Shown here piece after piece: positions 42,213 to 50,641 of a DNA stretch of 64,000 nt. This DNA comes from a candidate division TM6 bacterium GW2011_GWF2_43_87 (GTDB lineage: Bacteria > Babelota > Babeliae > Babelales > Babelaceae). The notes below the pieces were generated by a model, which was not told where the DNA came from, did not search any database, and saw nothing but the letters and a program-made list of their open reading frames with translations. The stretch lies in assembly GCA_001000065.1 (NCBI GenBank), contig LCGZ01000003.1, positions 1-64,000 of the forward strand. Direction: 5' to 3'. The stretch's first letter is position 1. Each line of letters opens with the position of its first letter. Made by a program: the position numbers and the translations under genes.

Positions 42213-43928
42213 ATGGAACACGAATTAGAGAGAATACGACATTCAACTGCGCATTTACTCGCGCATGCACTTTCTCAGCTCTATCCGGGCATTCTTTTTA
42301 CGGTGGGACCTGCTACCGAATCTGGATTTTTCTATGATTTCCTTCCACGAACTAATCTGCGGGAAGAGGATCTTCCTGCTATCGAAAAGCGTATGCAAGA
42401 GCTAGTTAAAAAGAATTATCCCGTTCTTTTTAAGACGGTCTCAAAAGATGAGGCGCGTGAGCTTTTTAAGCATAATCCTTTCAAGCTTGAGTTAATCGAG
42501 CAGATAGAAGAACCGGTGGTTGGCATTTCGAGTCAGGGAGATTTTTTTGATCTGTGCCGCGGGGATCATGTCCCTTCAACGGGCGCCCTAGGCCATTTTA
42601 AATTGCTTAATGTATCGGGTGTCTATTGGCGTGGAGATAAGGAGAAGCCACAGTTGCAGCGTGTTTTGGGGGTAGCCTTTGAGACAGCGGAAGAACTTGC
42701 GGCCTTTATAAAGCAGCGTGAAGAAGCTCTTGAGTATGATCATCGTAAAATTGGTGAGGAGATGGATCTCTTCTCATTGCAGCCAGAGGGTGTTGGCTTT
42801 CCATTTTTCCATCCTAAGGGGTTGGCGGTTATACACCAGCTTCAGTCTTTTATGCGTTCACTTATGACAGAGAATGGGTATCAAGAAATTGCAACGCCTA
42901 CGCTTTTGAGTGCGGATTTGTGGCGGCGCTCTGGTCATAGCTCCTTTTACCGGGATAGCATGTATTTTGTGCCTATCGACGATGAAGAGTATGCAATAAA
43001 GCCGATGAGCTGTCCGGGAGCCTTTCTTATTTACAAAAACCGTCCTCGGTCTTATCGAGAGCTTCCGATGCGTTTGTCTGAGTTTGGGCATGTTCATCGG
43101 CGCGAGCTTTCCGGTGTGTTACATGGTTTGATGCGTGTGCGTGCCTTTACGCAGGATGATGCTCATATTATGTGTACGCTTGAGCAGATGGAAGCTGAAA
43201 TCGTTAATGTGCTTAAGATGATCTTCACCATGCTTGCCAAGACCGGTTTTGAAACTATTAAAATAGCTATAGCTACGCGTCCTGAAAATGCCATGGGTGA
43301 CCCCGAGGTTTGGGATCGGGCAATAGAGGTTTTGCGTGCGGCTGTTGAGAAATCGGGGTATGCGTACTACATGAAAGAAGGCGAAGGCGCGTTTTACGGG
43401 CCTAAGATTGAGGTGGGTATTTCTGACCTCATGGGTCGTCAATGGCAGTGCAGTACTATTCAGGTTGACTTTTTGCAACCCGAAAATTTTGATTTGACCT
43501 ATGTTGCATCTAGCGGGCAGAAAGAGCGCGTGGTGGTTATTCATCATGCTATTTATGGTTCATTGGAGCGGTTTTTTGGAATCTTGCTTGAGCATTATAA
43601 GGGCAAGTTGCCTTTCTGGATCGCTCCATTGCAGGCACGAATTTTACCTATTACGGATGAAGAGCGGCCTTATGCTCAGACCGTTATGGATACATTAAAG
43701 CATGCGGGTGTGCGTGTGGATATGGACCAGAGCTCTGATCCTCTTTCTGGGAAAATTAAAGCGGCTCAGCTTGAACGGATTCCGTGGATGCTCGTCATTG
43801 GTAAGAAAGAGGCAGCGGCTAATACGGTTACACTTAGACGTGTGGATGGAACACAGGAGTTTGGTGTAACGGTTGATGAGCTTGTGCGCCGCGCAAAAAG
43901 TTTAACAGACTCAGCGCGTCCTAACTAA
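42213..43928 (+). CDS. thrS: Threonyl-tRNA synthetase lacking the TGS domain
   Basis: A class II synthetase that charges tRNA-Thr. From ATG 42213, nine bases after AAGGA, the product is 571 residues. It opens directly with the editing domain (RIRHSTAHLLAHALSQLYPG, CRGDHVPSTG) without the ubiquitin-like TGS domain seen in longer homologues. The core has the zinc cysteine in KPMSCPGAF (C267), motif 2 FGHVHRRELSG, GPKIEVGISDLMGRQWQ, and HHAIYGSLERFFGILLEH. The C-terminal anticodon-binding domain starts near PFWIAPLQARILPI. The stop overlaps the nth ATG (TAATG). Confidence 0.95.
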   Translation: MEHELERIRHSTAHLLAHALSQLYPGILFTVGPATESGFFYDFLPRTNLREEDLPAIEKRMQELVKKNYPVLFKTVSKDEARELFKHNPFKLELIEQIEEPVVGISSQGDFFDLCRGDHVPSTGALGHFKLLNVSGVYWRGDKEKPQLQRVLGVAFETAEELAAFIKQREEALEYDHRKIGEEMDLFSLQPEGVGFPFFHPKGLAVIHQLQSFMRSLMTENGYQEIATPTLLSADLWRRSGHSSFYRDSMYFVPIDDEEYAIKPMSCPGAFLIYKNRPRSYRELPMRLSEFGHVHRRELSGVLHGLMRVRAFTQDDAHIMCTLEQMEAEIVNVLKMIFTMLAKTGFETIKIAIATRPENAMGDPEVWDRAIEVLRAAVEKSGYAYYMKEGEGAFYGPKIEVGISDLMGRQWQCSTIQVDFLQPENFDLTYVASSGQKERVVVIHHAIYGSLERFFGILLEHYKGKLPFWIAPLQARILPITDEERPYAQTVMDTLKHAGVRVDMDQSSDPLSGKIKAAQLERIPWMLVIGKKEAAANTVTLRRVDGTQEFGVTVDELVRRAKSLTDSARPN

Positions 43929-44569
43929 TGACTCGTGCGGAGTTTAAACTTAGACTTGATTGTATGAAACGAGTGGTGGCGGAATTTCCGCCACCACTCT
44001 CAGTTCAATTGGTGCAAGAAATGGGGCGTGATCCCTTTTTGATTTTGATTTCATGTCTGTTGAGTCTGCGTGCACGAGATGTAATGACTTATCCTGTCGT
44101 GAAAAAACTATGGGCTCGGGCAAAAGGGCCTAAAGAATTGTTAACTATTCCTATGCATGAACTAGAGGCGATAATACGGCCTATTGGATTTTTTAGAAAA
44201 AAAGCAGCAGTATTGCATGCGGTTAGTAAAGAGTTACTTGAGCGTTTTGGGGGAAAAGTTCCTTCAACACGGGAAGAGTTGCTTTCTTTGTCAGGCGTGG
44301 GAAGAAAAACGGCAAATTTAGTGTTGTCAGAAGCCTTTGGTGTGCCTGCTATTTGTGTGGACACTCATGTGCATCGCATTGCTAATCATATGCATATGGT
44401 AAAGACTAAAACGGTAGAGGAAACTGAGCGGGCGCTTGAGCGCCTGGCCCCACGAGAGCAGTGGAGCCAGATCAATCATATTTTGGTTGCTTGGGGTCAA
44501 TGGGTCTGTAAATCAGGGCAGCGAAAATGTACCTGTGAGACAAACCTAGCGGCTAATTCTTTTAGTTAG
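43928..44569 (+). CDS. nth: Endonuclease III-like DNA glycosylase without canonical Fe-S loop
   Basis: A 213-residue HhH-GPD glycosylase for oxidised pyrimidines. The helix-hairpin-helix LSLSGVGRKTANLVL carries the catalytic lysine (K127), and VDTHVHRIANH the catalytic aspartate (D145). The C-terminal [4Fe-4S] loop normally reads Cx6Cx2Cx5C; here only C194, C201 and C203 remain (CKSGQRKCTCETN) with altered spacing and no fourth Cys before the end. The first HhH region reads SCLLSLRARD rather than SAQTTD. Translation is coupled to thrS. It may be active without a cluster, as seen in some relatives. Confidence 0.88.
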   Translation: MTRAEFKLRLDCMKRVVAEFPPPLSVQLVQEMGRDPFLILISCLLSLRARDVMTYPVVKKLWARAKGPKELLTIPMHELEAIIRPIGFFRKKAAVLHAVSKELLERFGGKVPSTREELLSLSGVGRKTANLVLSEAFGVPAICVDTHVHRIANHMHMVKTKTVEETERALERLAPREQWSQINHILVAWGQWVCKSGQRKCTCETNLAANSFS

Positions 44570-44582
44570 AGCTCGTTAGACC

Positions 44583-46868
44583 TTATTTCTTCTCTATAAA
44601 CCAGGCATCTTGAGGTGTGAACTTAATGCAAATGTCATGCTTTGTTGAGCCTACTTTCTTAGTGGCATCAAAAGGTGTGCTGTTAACCGTTTCTTTCTTG
44701 AGTCGTTGTATCAATATTTTTACGTCTTTTGAGGTGGTTAAAAGACCCAAGAGCGTTCGAATTCGTTTTTCCTTAGGATCAGAATTAAAGAGTTCCATGT
44801 AGAGTTTATATTCTTCAGTTGTTAGGGTTAGCAGCTTTTTAAACGGATTTTTTGGATCAAGGCTTATTTTTAGTTTGTATATTTCTTCCGCTGTGAAAAA
44901 TAAGCAGAAGGTGAGTTTTCTAAGGAGGGAGTTTTTTGTGCTCATGAGTAGGTTGGTTTCTGCTGTTATTTTTTTATTAGAATGGTAAGCCTGCGCGAGA
45001 GCATTGTCGTCTTCCAACCACTTGGGGGATTTTTCTAGGGCGCAGTCTGTGGCAGACTTTTCCGGTTTTAGTAGCGTTTTGAAAAACGCTGAGAGAACTA
45101 TGGGTAGATTCCGTTTATAGGGCTTATTAAGGGTTTTATTTATTATGAATTCTATTGTTGCGCCATTTTCTATTAAGGTAAATGCCGGTCTTCGACCATT
45201 GGATCGTACAGCACATTGGAGCGGTGTGAACTTTTTTTTGTTTTGTAGATTGATGGTGGCCCCATTGTCGATGAGTATTTGGATGATTTGGGGGGCAATT
45301 TCTATTGAATGGGCATTATTAGCAAGCTTGCTTGCGATTATGTGCAAGGGGGTTTCCCCATCGAGGTTTTGGACGTTATTGAGCACCTTTTTTTTGGCTA
45401 GAATTTTAATGGCGTCTAGGTTGTTGCTTTGAACGAGTAGGTGAAGTGCTGTGTTGAGGTGTTTTACTGTCTTACAAATAGTAGTGGCACCATGGTCGAT
45501 AAGCGTCTGAATAATTTTTGTCATATTCTCGTTCAAATACTTTTCATTCTGGAATATGCGAAGAGTGCGTTGGGCGGCCTGGAGAAGGGGAGTGATGTTT
45601 TTAGTTGTTGGTTCATCTATCTTTGCTCCCTGCGCAATAAGATTCATAACTATTCCTAGGTTGATTTTTTCAGTGGCTATATGAATCGGCGTCACACCAT
45701 TATTATCTTTTGCATTGACGTTGGCGCCGTTTTTAATAAGAAGCAGGACAGTTTCTAGGTTGTTGCTGTTGATGGCAAGATGAAGCGAGGTTTGGTTTTC
45801 TGCGGTACGTTCATCGACTTGTGCGCCATGTTCAATAAGAAAAATGATCGTCTCTAGCCTACCGTTTTCGGACGCTAAGTGAAGGGGGGTGTTTCCAGAG
45901 TGATTGTTAAGGTTCTGGTGTGTGGATGCGTCGATTTTTGCGCCTTTTTGAACGAGCAAGGTGACGATTTCTAGGCAACCATTTCTGGAAGCTTCGTGAA
46001 GTGGCGTGAGCCCCTGATAGTCGGGTTCATCGATTTTTGCGCCTTTTTGAATAAATAGTTTGACAGTTTCTAAGAGGCCATTTGCAGCTGCTTGGTGTAA
46101 GGGAGTACTTCCTATTTCATCCCTGGTAGTTATCAAATTTGGTGCTATGGTTAGGAACTTAGTAATCATGTTTAGGGATTCTTTAGTTTCGGTATTACAT
46201 GCCCTAATAAGCAGGTGGAAAGGGGTGTAGCGATTGTAGCTTTTTGAGGGGGTAGTGACGAGTGCTCCGTAGGAGAGCAGCAGTTCGATCGCGGCCGTTT
46301 GATTTGGATTGTAGCTTTTGCATACAGAGTGAAGGAGTGTGTCTCCCTCGTTATTTGAGCTGCTGATTGCAGAAGGATCTTTGTCTAGGAAGAGTTTAAT
46401 GATATTGAGGGGTAGGGGAATGGTGTTCATTAAATAGTGTTGTATGCAGCATTGAAGAGGGGTGTCACCACATATATCTGTAGCAGTAGTGGGGGCGCCG
46501 TATTTTAATAATAAGGTTGTCATGGCTTCTGAACAGTATATAGCTGCGTGGAGAGGGCTATTTTTTGAGTTTTTTTCTTTGGATTCGAGAAGGCATTTGA
46601 CTACGTTAGCAGGTTGATTTTTTAAGATAGATACAGTTTTTTCTACATCATTATTTCTAATTGCAGAAAACAGATTTCTGACAAGACGGTCAAAATAGTA
46701 AGAAGGCAATGGTGGAGTAGCCGGTGATTGAACGGTTGGTTGCATGTTCTGCTGAGGGCTAAGTTGCAAATTTTGTTTGGGATTTGTCTGGATTGAGGGG
46801 ATGGCTTGCTGGAAATTTGGATGTTTGCAGGAAGAGCCCATTGAGGGTGTTTTGCAGTTGAGGTTCAA
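44583..46868 (-). CDS. Large ankyrin-repeat protein, segment C (third frame)
   Basis: The open frame is 761 codons. After a Gln/Pro-rich segment (NLQLSPQQNMQPTVQSPATP) about fourteen ankyrin units run to residue 590 (SPLHAAIYCSEAMTTLLLKY, TPLHEASRNGCLEIVTLLVQ, TPLHLASENGRLETIIFLIE). A helical C-terminal domain of about 150 residues carries no known motif. The upstream codon at 46868 is TTG with only a weak AAAGG site, and there is no signal peptide. The segment continues segments B and A through +1 frame changes. Either C has its own start, or the three segments form one recoded or broken gene. Confidence 0.72.
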   Translation of the reverse strand: MNLNCKTPSMGSSCKHPNFQQAIPSIQTNPKQNLQLSPQQNMQPTVQSPATPPLPSYYFDRLVRNLFSAIRNNDVEKTVSILKNQPANVVKCLLESKEKNSKNSPLHAAIYCSEAMTTLLLKYGAPTTATDICGDTPLQCCIQHYLMNTIPLPLNIIKLFLDKDPSAISSSNNEGDTLLHSVCKSYNPNQTAAIELLLSYGALVTTPSKSYNRYTPFHLLIRACNTETKESLNMITKFLTIAPNLITTRDEIGSTPLHQAAANGLLETVKLFIQKGAKIDEPDYQGLTPLHEASRNGCLEIVTLLVQKGAKIDASTHQNLNNHSGNTPLHLASENGRLETIIFLIEHGAQVDERTAENQTSLHLAINSNNLETVLLLIKNGANVNAKDNNGVTPIHIATEKINLGIVMNLIAQGAKIDEPTTKNITPLLQAAQRTLRIFQNEKYLNENMTKIIQTLIDHGATTICKTVKHLNTALHLLVQSNNLDAIKILAKKKVLNNVQNLDGETPLHIIASKLANNAHSIEIAPQIIQILIDNGATINLQNKKKFTPLQCAVRSNGRRPAFTLIENGATIEFIINKTLNKPYKRNLPIVLSAFFKTLLKPEKSATDCALEKSPKWLEDDNALAQAYHSNKKITAETNLLMSTKNSLLRKLTFCLFFTAEEIYKLKISLDPKNPFKKLLTLTTEEYKLYMELFNSDPKEKRIRTLLGLLTTSKDVKILIQRLKKETVNSTPFDATKKVGSTKHDICIKFTPQDAWFIEKK

Positions 46869-47505
46869 AAAACCTTTGCGGGGTAAATTGTGGCTGAGTG
46901 ATGGGAGCCTGGAAAGTATTAAAATTAGTTGTGTTATTTGTCTGTAGATTTGTTAAGAAGGTATGGTGTTCTATGCAGCATTGAAAAGGGGTGTCGCTAC
47001 ATTTATCTGTGGCAATAATGGGGGCGCCGTATTTTAATAACAAGGTTATCATGTCATTGGACTGGTTCATAGCATTATGGAGCGGGGTAGATCTTGAGTT
47101 CTTATCTTTGGATTCGAGAAGAGCTTTGACTACGTTAGCGGGTTGCTTTTTTAAGAGAGTTTCAGTCTGTTTTACGTCATCGTTTTCAATTGCAGAATAA
47201 AGCTTTTTAACAAGATTGTTAAAGTTAGAAGGTAATGATGGAGTGGCCGGTGATTGAACGGTTGGTTGCATGTTCTGCTGAGGGCTAAGTTGCAAATTTT
47301 GTTTGGGATTTGTCTGGATTGAGGGGATGGCTTGCTGGAAATTTCTCGGGGGATGTTTGCAGGAAGAGCCAATTGAGGGTGTTTTGCGGGGTTAAGAATC
47401 GTTGGGGTTCAAAAAAGCTTTGCGGGTTAATCTGTTGTAGAGTGATGGGAGCCTGAAAAATACTAAAATTAGTCGTGTTATTTGTCTGTGGATTTGATAA
47501 AAAGG
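46440..47505. repeat. Tandem duplication of about 0.53 kb inside the ankyrin gene
   Basis: Two copies (about 46440-46965 and 46968-47505) share extended identity. For example AGGGCTAAGTTGCAAATTTT occurs at 46755 and 47281, 526 bases apart. At other points the offset is 529 to 543 because of small indels. Each unit includes two to three ankyrin repeats, the FQAPIT segment and the same +1 frame change. Confidence 0.8.
46759..47295 (-). CDS. Ankyrin protein segment B (second frame)
   Basis: An open frame of about 178 codons joining a Gln/Pro-rich stretch, two to three ankyrin units (SRSTPLHNAMNQSNDMITLL, LLKYGAPIIATDKCSDTPF) and then the same FQAPITQPQ...LNGLFLQTS sequence that ends segment A. 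It stops at FATstop like segment A. It has no signal peptide or convincing ribosome site of its own, so translation most likely depends on a shift from segment A. Its ankyrin part is a close paralogue of the first units of segment C. Confidence 0.55.
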   Translation of the reverse strand: MQLSPQQNMQPTVQSPATPSLPSNFNNLVKKLYSAIENDDVKQTETLLKKQPANVVKALLESKDKNSRSTPLHNAMNQSNDMITLLLKYGAPIIATDKCSDTPFQCCIEHHTFLTNLQTNNTTNFNTFQAPITQPQFTPQRFFEPQLQNTLNGLFLQTSKFPASHPLNPDKSQTKFAT

Positions 47506-47875
47506 CAAGAAGGAGGCTTATTAGTCGGCTGGTATTATTCTGTTGAGATTGCTGTGCGATATTCTGAATGATTTGCGGTTGTACAAGGGTTGTGGGCGCA
47601 GGGTTTTGCTGTGGCTGGGGCGCAAATGGGGTCTGTTGTTGTGATAGATTGGGCGTGTTGGTTGTTTCTGTTGGGCGATTTTGAATTCTCCGAAATTTGT
47701 TCCGGTTTTGTTCATTTTGTGAGGTTGATGATGAGGTTTGATCTGGGCTAACTTCTGAGAAAAGTCTCTTAAGGGGGTTGAGATTGGGGGGATTATTGTT
47801 ATCCATGGCGTTGCCAATATGAGGGCAGGCAATAGCAAGGGTAATAAGAGCGAGTGAATAAATGGTTTTTTTCAT
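47285..47875 (-). CDS. Ankyrin protein segment A: signal peptide and Gln/Pro/Asn-rich N-terminus
   Basis: An ATG at 47875 opens 196 codons with a good signal peptide (MKKTIYSLALITLAIACPHI, cleavage after GNA). A low-complexity Gln/Pro/Asn/Ser-rich region follows (NLSQQQTPFAPQPQQNPAPT). The stop at 47285 comes just after the point where a +1 shift would enter segment B (NFQQAIPSIQTNPKQNLQLS). Alone it would be a secreted Gln-rich peptide. Together with B and C it gives a signal peptide-ankyrin protein of about 1,000 residues, the layout of other ankyrin proteins in the window. Confidence 0.65.
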   Translation of the reverse strand: MKKTIYSLALITLAIACPHIGNAMDNNNPPNLNPLKRLFSEVSPDQTSSSTSQNEQNRNKFRRIQNRPTETTNTPNLSQQQTPFAPQPQQNPAPTTLVQPQIIQNIAQQSQQNNTSRLISLLLAFLSNPQTNNTTNFSIFQAPITLQQINPQSFFEPQRFLTPQNTLNWLFLQTSPEKFPASHPLNPDKSQTKFAT

Positions 47876-48122
47876 AGGATTGTCCTGTTTTGGTTTTATT
47901 TTTATTTTGAAAATTAGTTTTTAAATCAAGAGATTAGTTAGTTTATATAGCATGCTGTTTTGCGAGTCAAAAGTCAAGTTGAATTTTGTTTGCGGGGAGT
48001 GCGTGATCTTGCATTACCTACATCTTTTTTGGGGAAGAAGTAATTATTGGGCTGTTGTGCTTGAAAATAAAAAGAAGTTTTGGTAGTTCGATTATACTCA
48101 TTTAGAAGTCGAATTGTCTTAC

Positions 48123-48190
48123 TCCGCTCACCCTGAGTGTTTGCGAAGCATGATACATGCAGAGCAAATGTATCGAACGGGTAAGAGCGG
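48123..48190 (+). repeat. REP-like repeat, left copy
   Basis: The blocks TCCGCTCA, TGAGTGTTT, AATGTATCGAAC and AAGAGCG occur in this order here and, inverted, at 48267-48320. Open frames across it are repeat artefacts. The surrounding gap of about 670 bases (47876-48544) holds no gene I can support. Confidence 0.6.
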
Positions 48191-48266
48191 TACATAAACA
48201 TACGGTTTCCTTCTTAATGGTTTATGGTTTTTTTTGCTCTGTTTTGGATGTTAGCAACGCTGTTTA

Positions 48267-48320
48267 CGCTCTTATGGTTCGATACATTTTTCCTGCGGAA
48301 AAACACTCACCATGAGCGGA
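48267..48320 (-). repeat. REP-like repeat, right inverted copy
   Basis: Read on the minus strand it gives TCCGCTCA, TGAGTGTTTTTCCGCAGG, AATGTATCGAAC and AAGAGCG, matching the left copy at 48123-48190 in opposite orientation. The middle of the two copies differs. Confidence 0.6.
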
Positions 48321-48463
48321 TGGGAGGGCTTTTTGAAGACATGTAATTTGTGCGACAGGCAAGACAGTTTGAACTTATTTGTCTTGATGGCTTTTAGGAT
48401 TGTTTCTAAAAAGATGTGTGTAATGCATAGGGGGTGTGAGTGAAGCTTTTTATTGATAAAGAG

Positions 48464-48504
48464 GGGACGGAAGATGTAATGGAACTCTTTACATCTTCCG
48501 TCCC
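48464..48504 (-). terminator. Hairpin downstream of the last OMP gene
   Basis: GGGACGGAAGATGTAA and its exact complement pair over 16 bases around a nine-base loop, 41 bases after the stop of the 48545 gene on the minus strand. Confidence 0.7.
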
Positions 48505-48544
48505 GGTAATAATTTTCTAAAAAGTTACTTTCTAAAATTTCTTA

Positions 48545-50527
48545 TTAGAAGGCTACGCCACCTCCGAGCCAGAAGCCCCAGGCGTTCATGGCGTTTTTAT
48601 CGGAGCAGCTTGCAAATTCTCCTTCGGCACCTGCGTAGATTACGGGCTTCCAGTTACATTCGTCAAAGGTGTAGTCGATATGTCCAAAGACTTTGTTGGT
48701 GATATAGCCTTTAAGTTCGGCGGAGCAGCGGTCCAGGTTGTAGTTACTTAAGAGCACGGGGTTTGCGGTAAGATTGGTTACGGCTCCGACTCCTGAAATA
48801 GCGACGGTTCCTGTTGCCGAATCTTCTACGGCTACTGTGGTGCCGGCAAGACCTACAGGATTTGGGTAGGTAAGAGGGTTTGAGTAGACTACATTATTGG
48901 TGACGGCGTCTACAAGGGCGACTTTGTTATCTACGGTGCCGCATGTATAGGCAGTTGCGTTGCTTTGTGTTGAGCCAAGACCATGTTTGTTGGCTGGATA
49001 GGCTGCTTCTCTGTAGCTGTTTATCACGCCGGCCTGGACTACGTTGGCTGCCAACCCATAGAGGGGAGCGTCAACAGGTGTACAGCCTTTTAACCCAAGT
49101 ACTTTGTCGCGTAGGGAGCTGTTAACCGGGTCGTTGCAAGGTTTGCAGATTTTTTCGCGTGAGCGGCCATATAGTTCGTATCCGATCCCTGCTGAAAAGC
49201 CGCAGTTGTTTGTGTAGATGAATTCAATTAACGCTTCGCCTTTGGCGTCTACTTTTACTTTTGCTCTGCGAGTAGACCAATCAATGACAGACCAGAGTTT
49301 ATCATTATAGGTCTGGTCGGTGGTTGATTTGAATTCTTTCATGAGCATATAGCGGCTCATAGGGCCATTGGTTAAATCAAAGGCACGTACGTGCTCGCGT
49401 GCAAAGAGGTGGGTGACATACCCTTGGATGTAGGCGGATAAGGTGCTATCTTCACAGCAGTAGAGTTCTGTATGGCCCGAAATACCTGCACCAAGCTGCC
49501 AATGGAAATCTCCAATTACTGGGTAGAAGAGGCTGACGACATGGTTGTCGCTGTCCATATCGGTTCCCGTTGGGGCAACTATTTTAAGGTAAGCTCCTAG
49601 ATGATAGTCGGGGCAGTCAACCACATTGTATCCCAAATCACAGTAAAAGCCTGCAAACTTAGTATCACTGCAGAGGCCGGAGAATTTGCCATAGCTACGG
49701 CCTTGGAAATCGCAGTAAGTTCCTCCAAAGGCAAATCCGTTTAATGCATCTGCAAGGGAGGAGTTAGGGGTTATAGGATTGACGGTTGCAGGAGTGACTC
49801 CTGTCTGATAATACGATCCCATGTAGCCAGCGGGGAAGACAGTTTGAGAAAGATTCCCTGTTATGCAGCCGTTTATGCCTGTAGTTGTGTAGCAGTTTGA
49901 CGTGATGCAGCCTGGCGTGCAGCAAGAATTACAGCACCCATTACCTCCATTACCTCCATTACCTCCACCGCACCCGTCCTTGCATCCATTTAGGCTCCAT
50001 TTGGTATGGACTAAAGGAGCGTTAAATTGAACATAAAGCCCTTCGCATAGTTCATCTATGCCTATATAGAGTTTGAAGTCTAGAACATCGTTCTTTACCT
50101 CAGGGCAGAAGGAGATGGAGAGATTGTCGGTGTCCTGCGCTAGTCCAAAGTAGTCAGCGAGTAAGGTGTTTGCGGCAACCGTTTTTGCAGTTCGGCTTGT
50201 AGCCTGACTTCCTGCAAAGGAGAGGATGTTAGTGCCAAAAAGGCTTTCTGCTAGCCGCCGTCCCTTGACGCTTTCTTGGTGGCGATAGGACATGCTAAAG
50301 TCACCATATGAACAGCAGTCTTCATGGTGTTGATAGCCAAATCGATGTTGATCAAGGACCAGGTTGTCACCTGCAGAGCGTCCAAACCAGAGGGTTTTTG
50401 GTCCGCAGCCATCTGTTGTAGACGTGGGCGCTGGTGAGCAGGAGCAGTCGCACTCCCCGCGAATACCCGCGACGTTAAAGGCCATAATAAGGGCGATGCC
50501 CCACAAGAAATTACGTTGGTTCTTCAT
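48545..50527 (-). CDS. Cysteine-rich outer-membrane protein, array copy 1
   Basis: A 660-residue member of the family that fills 48.5-64 kb. The start is ATG 50527, ten bases after GGGAG. The signal peptide is NFLWGIALIMAFNVAGIRGE. Conserved blocks: KTLWFGRSAGDNLVLDQHRF, NLSISFCPEV, HTKWSLNG, FPAGYMGSYY, DFQGRSYGKFSG, VAPTGTDMDSD, WQLGAGISGHTELYCCED, GYVTHLFAREHVRAFDL, KLWSVIDWSTRRAKVKVDAK and the C-terminal AMNAWGFWLGGGVAF ending in Phe. The variable cassette carries GGNGGN repeats and Cys clusters (CCNSCCTPGC). Strand pattern and C-terminus indicate a beta barrel. The Cys suggest disulfide cross-links, as known for Chlamydia and Legionella major OMPs. Function inferred as porin or surface layer. 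Confidence 0.85.
   Translation of the reverse strand: MKNQRNFLWGIALIMAFNVAGIRGECDCSCSPAPTSTTDGCGPKTLWFGRSAGDNLVLDQHRFGYQHHEDCCSYGDFSMSYRHQESVKGRRLAESLFGTNILSFAGSQATSRTAKTVAANTLLADYFGLAQDTDNLSISFCPEVKNDVLDFKLYIGIDELCEGLYVQFNAPLVHTKWSLNGCKDGCGGGNGGNGGNGCCNSCCTPGCITSNCYTTTGINGCITGNLSQTVFPAGYMGSYYQTGVTPATVNPITPNSSLADALNGFAFGGTYCDFQGRSYGKFSGLCSDTKFAGFYCDLGYNVVDCPDYHLGAYLKIVAPTGTDMDSDNHVVSLFYPVIGDFHWQLGAGISGHTELYCCEDSTLSAYIQGYVTHLFAREHVRAFDLTNGPMSRYMLMKEFKSTTDQTYNDKLWSVIDWSTRRAKVKVDAKGEALIEFIYTNNCGFSAGIGYELYGRSREKICKPCNDPVNSSLRDKVLGLKGCTPVDAPLYGLAANVVQAGVINSYREAAYPANKHGLGSTQSNATAYTCGTVDNKVALVDAVTNNVVYSNPLTYPNPVGLAGTTVAVEDSATGTVAISGVGAVTNLTANPVLLSNYNLDRCSAELKGYITNKVFGHIDYTFDECNWKPVIYAGAEGEFASCSDKNAMNAWGFWLGGGVAF
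49940..49966. repeat. 9-bp tandem repeat (x3) in the variable cassette of copy 1
   Basis: ATTACCTCC is repeated three times, encoding GGN units in frame. Slippage here would change cassette length by whole triplets. Confidence 0.85.
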
Positions 50528-50598
50528 AAATAGTACTCCCGATGAACCTAGCTGCTTGACAGTTTTTTTAGGCTGGCCAAGCGACAACCGATTATGCA

Positions 50599-50621
50599 CT
50601 GCCAAGAGTTTACTATGTTTT
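50599..50621 (-). promoter_or_regulatory. Conserved element upstream of OMP copy 1
   Basis: On the minus strand it reads AAAACATAGTAAACTCTTGG then CAG. Close matches lie at 52690-52712 and 59886-59908, each 45-75 bases before the start codon of an OMP gene. Promoter or regulator site is likely. Confidence 0.55.
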
Positions 50622-50641
50622 TAATTAAAAGGCTCTAGCTC

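Noticed and set aside
47974-48201. Minus-strand frame of 75 codons with DTFALHVSCFANTQGERSK
   Set aside because: This is a translation of the REP-like repeat, with no ribosome site or signal peptide.
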